Shown here piece by piece: positions 34,098 to 34,890 of a stretch of 34,890 nt of DNA; the first letter of the stretch is position 1, and each line of letters begins with the position of its first letter. This DNA comes from Armatimonadota bacterium. Lineage in GTDB: Bacteria > Armatimonadota > Zipacnadia > Zipacnadales > FEN-943. Made by a program: the position numbers and the translations under genes. The DNA is taken from positions 1 through 34,890 of the forward strand of contig JANZZA010000274.1 in assembly GCA_026419655.1 (NCBI GenBank). The letters are read 5' to 3'. The notes beneath the pieces are model-generated. The model did no database searches. It saw only the letters and a program-made list of their open reading frames with translations, and had not been told where the DNA came from.

Positions 34098-34123
34098 ATA
34101 CTCTCCCCAACAAGGTTTTACAA
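34095..34123 (-). promoter_or_regulatory. Predicted sigma70-type promoter of the GH106-like gene
   Basis: On the minus strand, TTGTAA (34118-34123) and TATATA (34095-34100) are spaced by exactly 17 bp, 60 nt before the start codon. The transcription start would fall near 34088, inside the right arm of the palindrome at 34060-34097. Both hexamers deviate from consensus, so this is moderate. Confidence 0.45.
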
Positions 34124-34143
34124 GCAATGCTCTCGCCAAACCT

Positions 34144-34890
34144 CTACAGACTCCGTATCCGGCTGACCATCTCGTCAATCTCGGCCTGGTTCGTCAACAG
34201 ACCGATTTCCAGTTCATACTCCCGCGACTCCCCGGGCTGCAGAACGATAAGGCGGCCTTCTTCGCGCTCTTTTACGCGCCCGTCTACCTGATTGGTCGCC
34301 GGCTCGATGCCCGTCACGTAATGGCCCTGGGCGGGCATCTTCCACTGCACCAGCCAGGGAAGCTGGTGGATGTTATACCTCAGGTACACGCCTATGCCCT
34401 GGCCGCCGTTGAACTTGCGATTAACAAAGGCCACGTATACCGTGCCGTCCGCCGCTGACCGACACTTATGGTAATAGACCCATTCCTTTTCGTGCGGTAT
34501 TGGCGCAGGGAACTGTGACCATGTGTCAATGTGTTTGGCAGCCAGCTCCGTGCGGGGGATGGTTTCCTCGGCCGGAAAGACGTACTCGGCGCCTTCGTCC
34601 ACTACGGGAAAGCCCAGGTTCACGTGATACAGATACATATGCTCCTGCGGGTCCCAGCCCTCGTTGGTAACGACGTCGTGCAGCAGTATTCGGTTTTGAC
34701 CGAGCATGGCCGATATGCGGCGCGTGACGGCCATATTGGGACCGAAAACCATTGCCTCGCGCACCTTGCCCTGCACCCAAAAAACGTACTCGTCTCCGTC
34801 CCAGCGGCCGTCAACGTAAAGGTTCTTGGCGGGCGTATGCGAGAACCATCCGTGAAGCCCCAGGCTGCCGGTGGGCGACCACTCCAGGCA
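34144..34890 (-). CDS. DUF4432 aldose-epimerase-like protein (5' end missing)
   Basis: The frame stays open to the right edge, so the N-terminus is outside the window; at least 248 residues are present. The sequence LHGWFSHTPAKN, EAMVFGPNMAVTRRI, and MYLYHVNLGFPVVDEGAEYVFP is characteristic of DUF4432, a galactose-mutarotase-like beta-sandwich family. The ending (GESREYELEIGLLTNQAEIDEMV) is normal. The family is thought to act on sugars or sugar-like ligands, but no reaction is established for it. It lies upstream of the GH106-like gene on the same strand, with a strong terminator-like palindrome between them, suggesting the two belong to one polysaccharide-use locus but may be transcribed separately. 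Confidence 0.8.
   Translation of the reverse strand, partial: CLEWSPTGSLGLHGWFSHTPAKNLYVDGRWDGDEYVFWVQGKVREAMVFGPNMAVTRRISAMLGQNRILLHDVVTNEGWDPQEHMYLYHVNLGFPVVDEGAEYVFPAEETIPRTELAAKHIDTWSQFPAPIPHEKEWVYYHKCRSAADGTVYVAFVNRKFNGGQGIGVYLRYNIHQLPWLVQWKMPAQGHYVTGIEPATNQVDGRVKEREEGRLIVLQPGESREYELEIGLLTNQAEIDEMVSRIRSL

Noticed and set aside
32947-34458. A 503-codon plus-strand frame antisense to the GH106-like and DUF4432 genes
   Set aside because: It spans two well-supported minus-strand genes and their promoter-like gap. No family motif or good ribosome site is seen.
1-34890. Search for tRNA, rRNA, CRISPR arrays, integrases, transposases and known riboswitches
   Set aside because: No cloverleaf-like T-arm motif, regularly spaced repeats, mobile-element proteins or recognisable riboswitch cores were seen; a covariance-model scan would be needed to exclude small RNAs.

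Overview
This 34.9 kb window comes from a GC-rich bacterial chromosome and is densely packed with short intergenic gaps. It has no rRNA, tRNA, CRISPR array, insertion sequence or phage gene that I can recognise. The mix of families (OPT-like DUF6785 membrane protein, DUF4091 and GH106-like glycosidases, DUF4432 aldose-epimerase-like protein, uroporphyrinogen-decarboxylase-like methyltransferase, a giant tandem acyl-CoA dehydratase activase) suggests an uncultured saccharolytic lineage such as Armatimonadota or a related phylum. That assignment is inference from family content, not a phylogeny. The activase (an anaerobic, oxygen-sensitive enzyme class), FeoB ferrous-iron uptake and a menaquinone methyltransferase fit an anaerobic or facultative life with a quinone-linked chain.

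Layout. (1) 9-5155, minus strand: HEAT-repeat protein, OPT-like transporter, PfkB sugar kinase, amidohydrolase. (2) 5284-7023, plus: a GT-C-like polytopic membrane protein. (3) 7114-12217, minus: a metallo-beta-lactamase-fold hydrolase behind a 1419-residue activase driven by a near-consensus promoter. (4) 12551-15649, plus: secreted DUF4091 plus CBM9-like glycosidase. (5) 15838-19350, minus: two sugar ABC permeases and a UroD-like protein, with no binding protein or ATPase in view. (6) 19404-25639, minus: a tight run of ubiE/menG, GNAT, metallophosphoesterase, feoB and a DtxR-FeoA fusion. (7) 25944-30594, plus: a GlcD-GlcE fusion and GlcF, separated by an antisense secreted YbjN-like gene. 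(8) 30934-34890, minus: GH106-like glycosidase and a partial DUF4432 gene running off the right edge.

How the genes work together. Two glycosidases, a sugar epimerase-like protein, a sugar kinase, two sugar permeases and an OPT-like transporter point to polysaccharide (perhaps rhamnose-containing) use. GlcDE/GlcF would oxidise a 2-hydroxy acid and pass electrons to quinone, and UbiE/MenG makes that quinone. FeoB and the DtxR-FeoA fusion would supply and sense iron for the many Fe-S proteins.

The most unusual signals are: a dispersed ~60-bp imperfect-palindrome element found three times, each at an operon 3' end; a four-module activase that looks like activator and electron acceptor fused in one chain, each duplicated; a FeoB with a ~150-residue extracytoplasmic insertion paired with a DtxR-FeoA fusion whose helix-turn-helix and metal site look altered; and a long palindrome lying over the predicted transcription start of the GH106-like gene.
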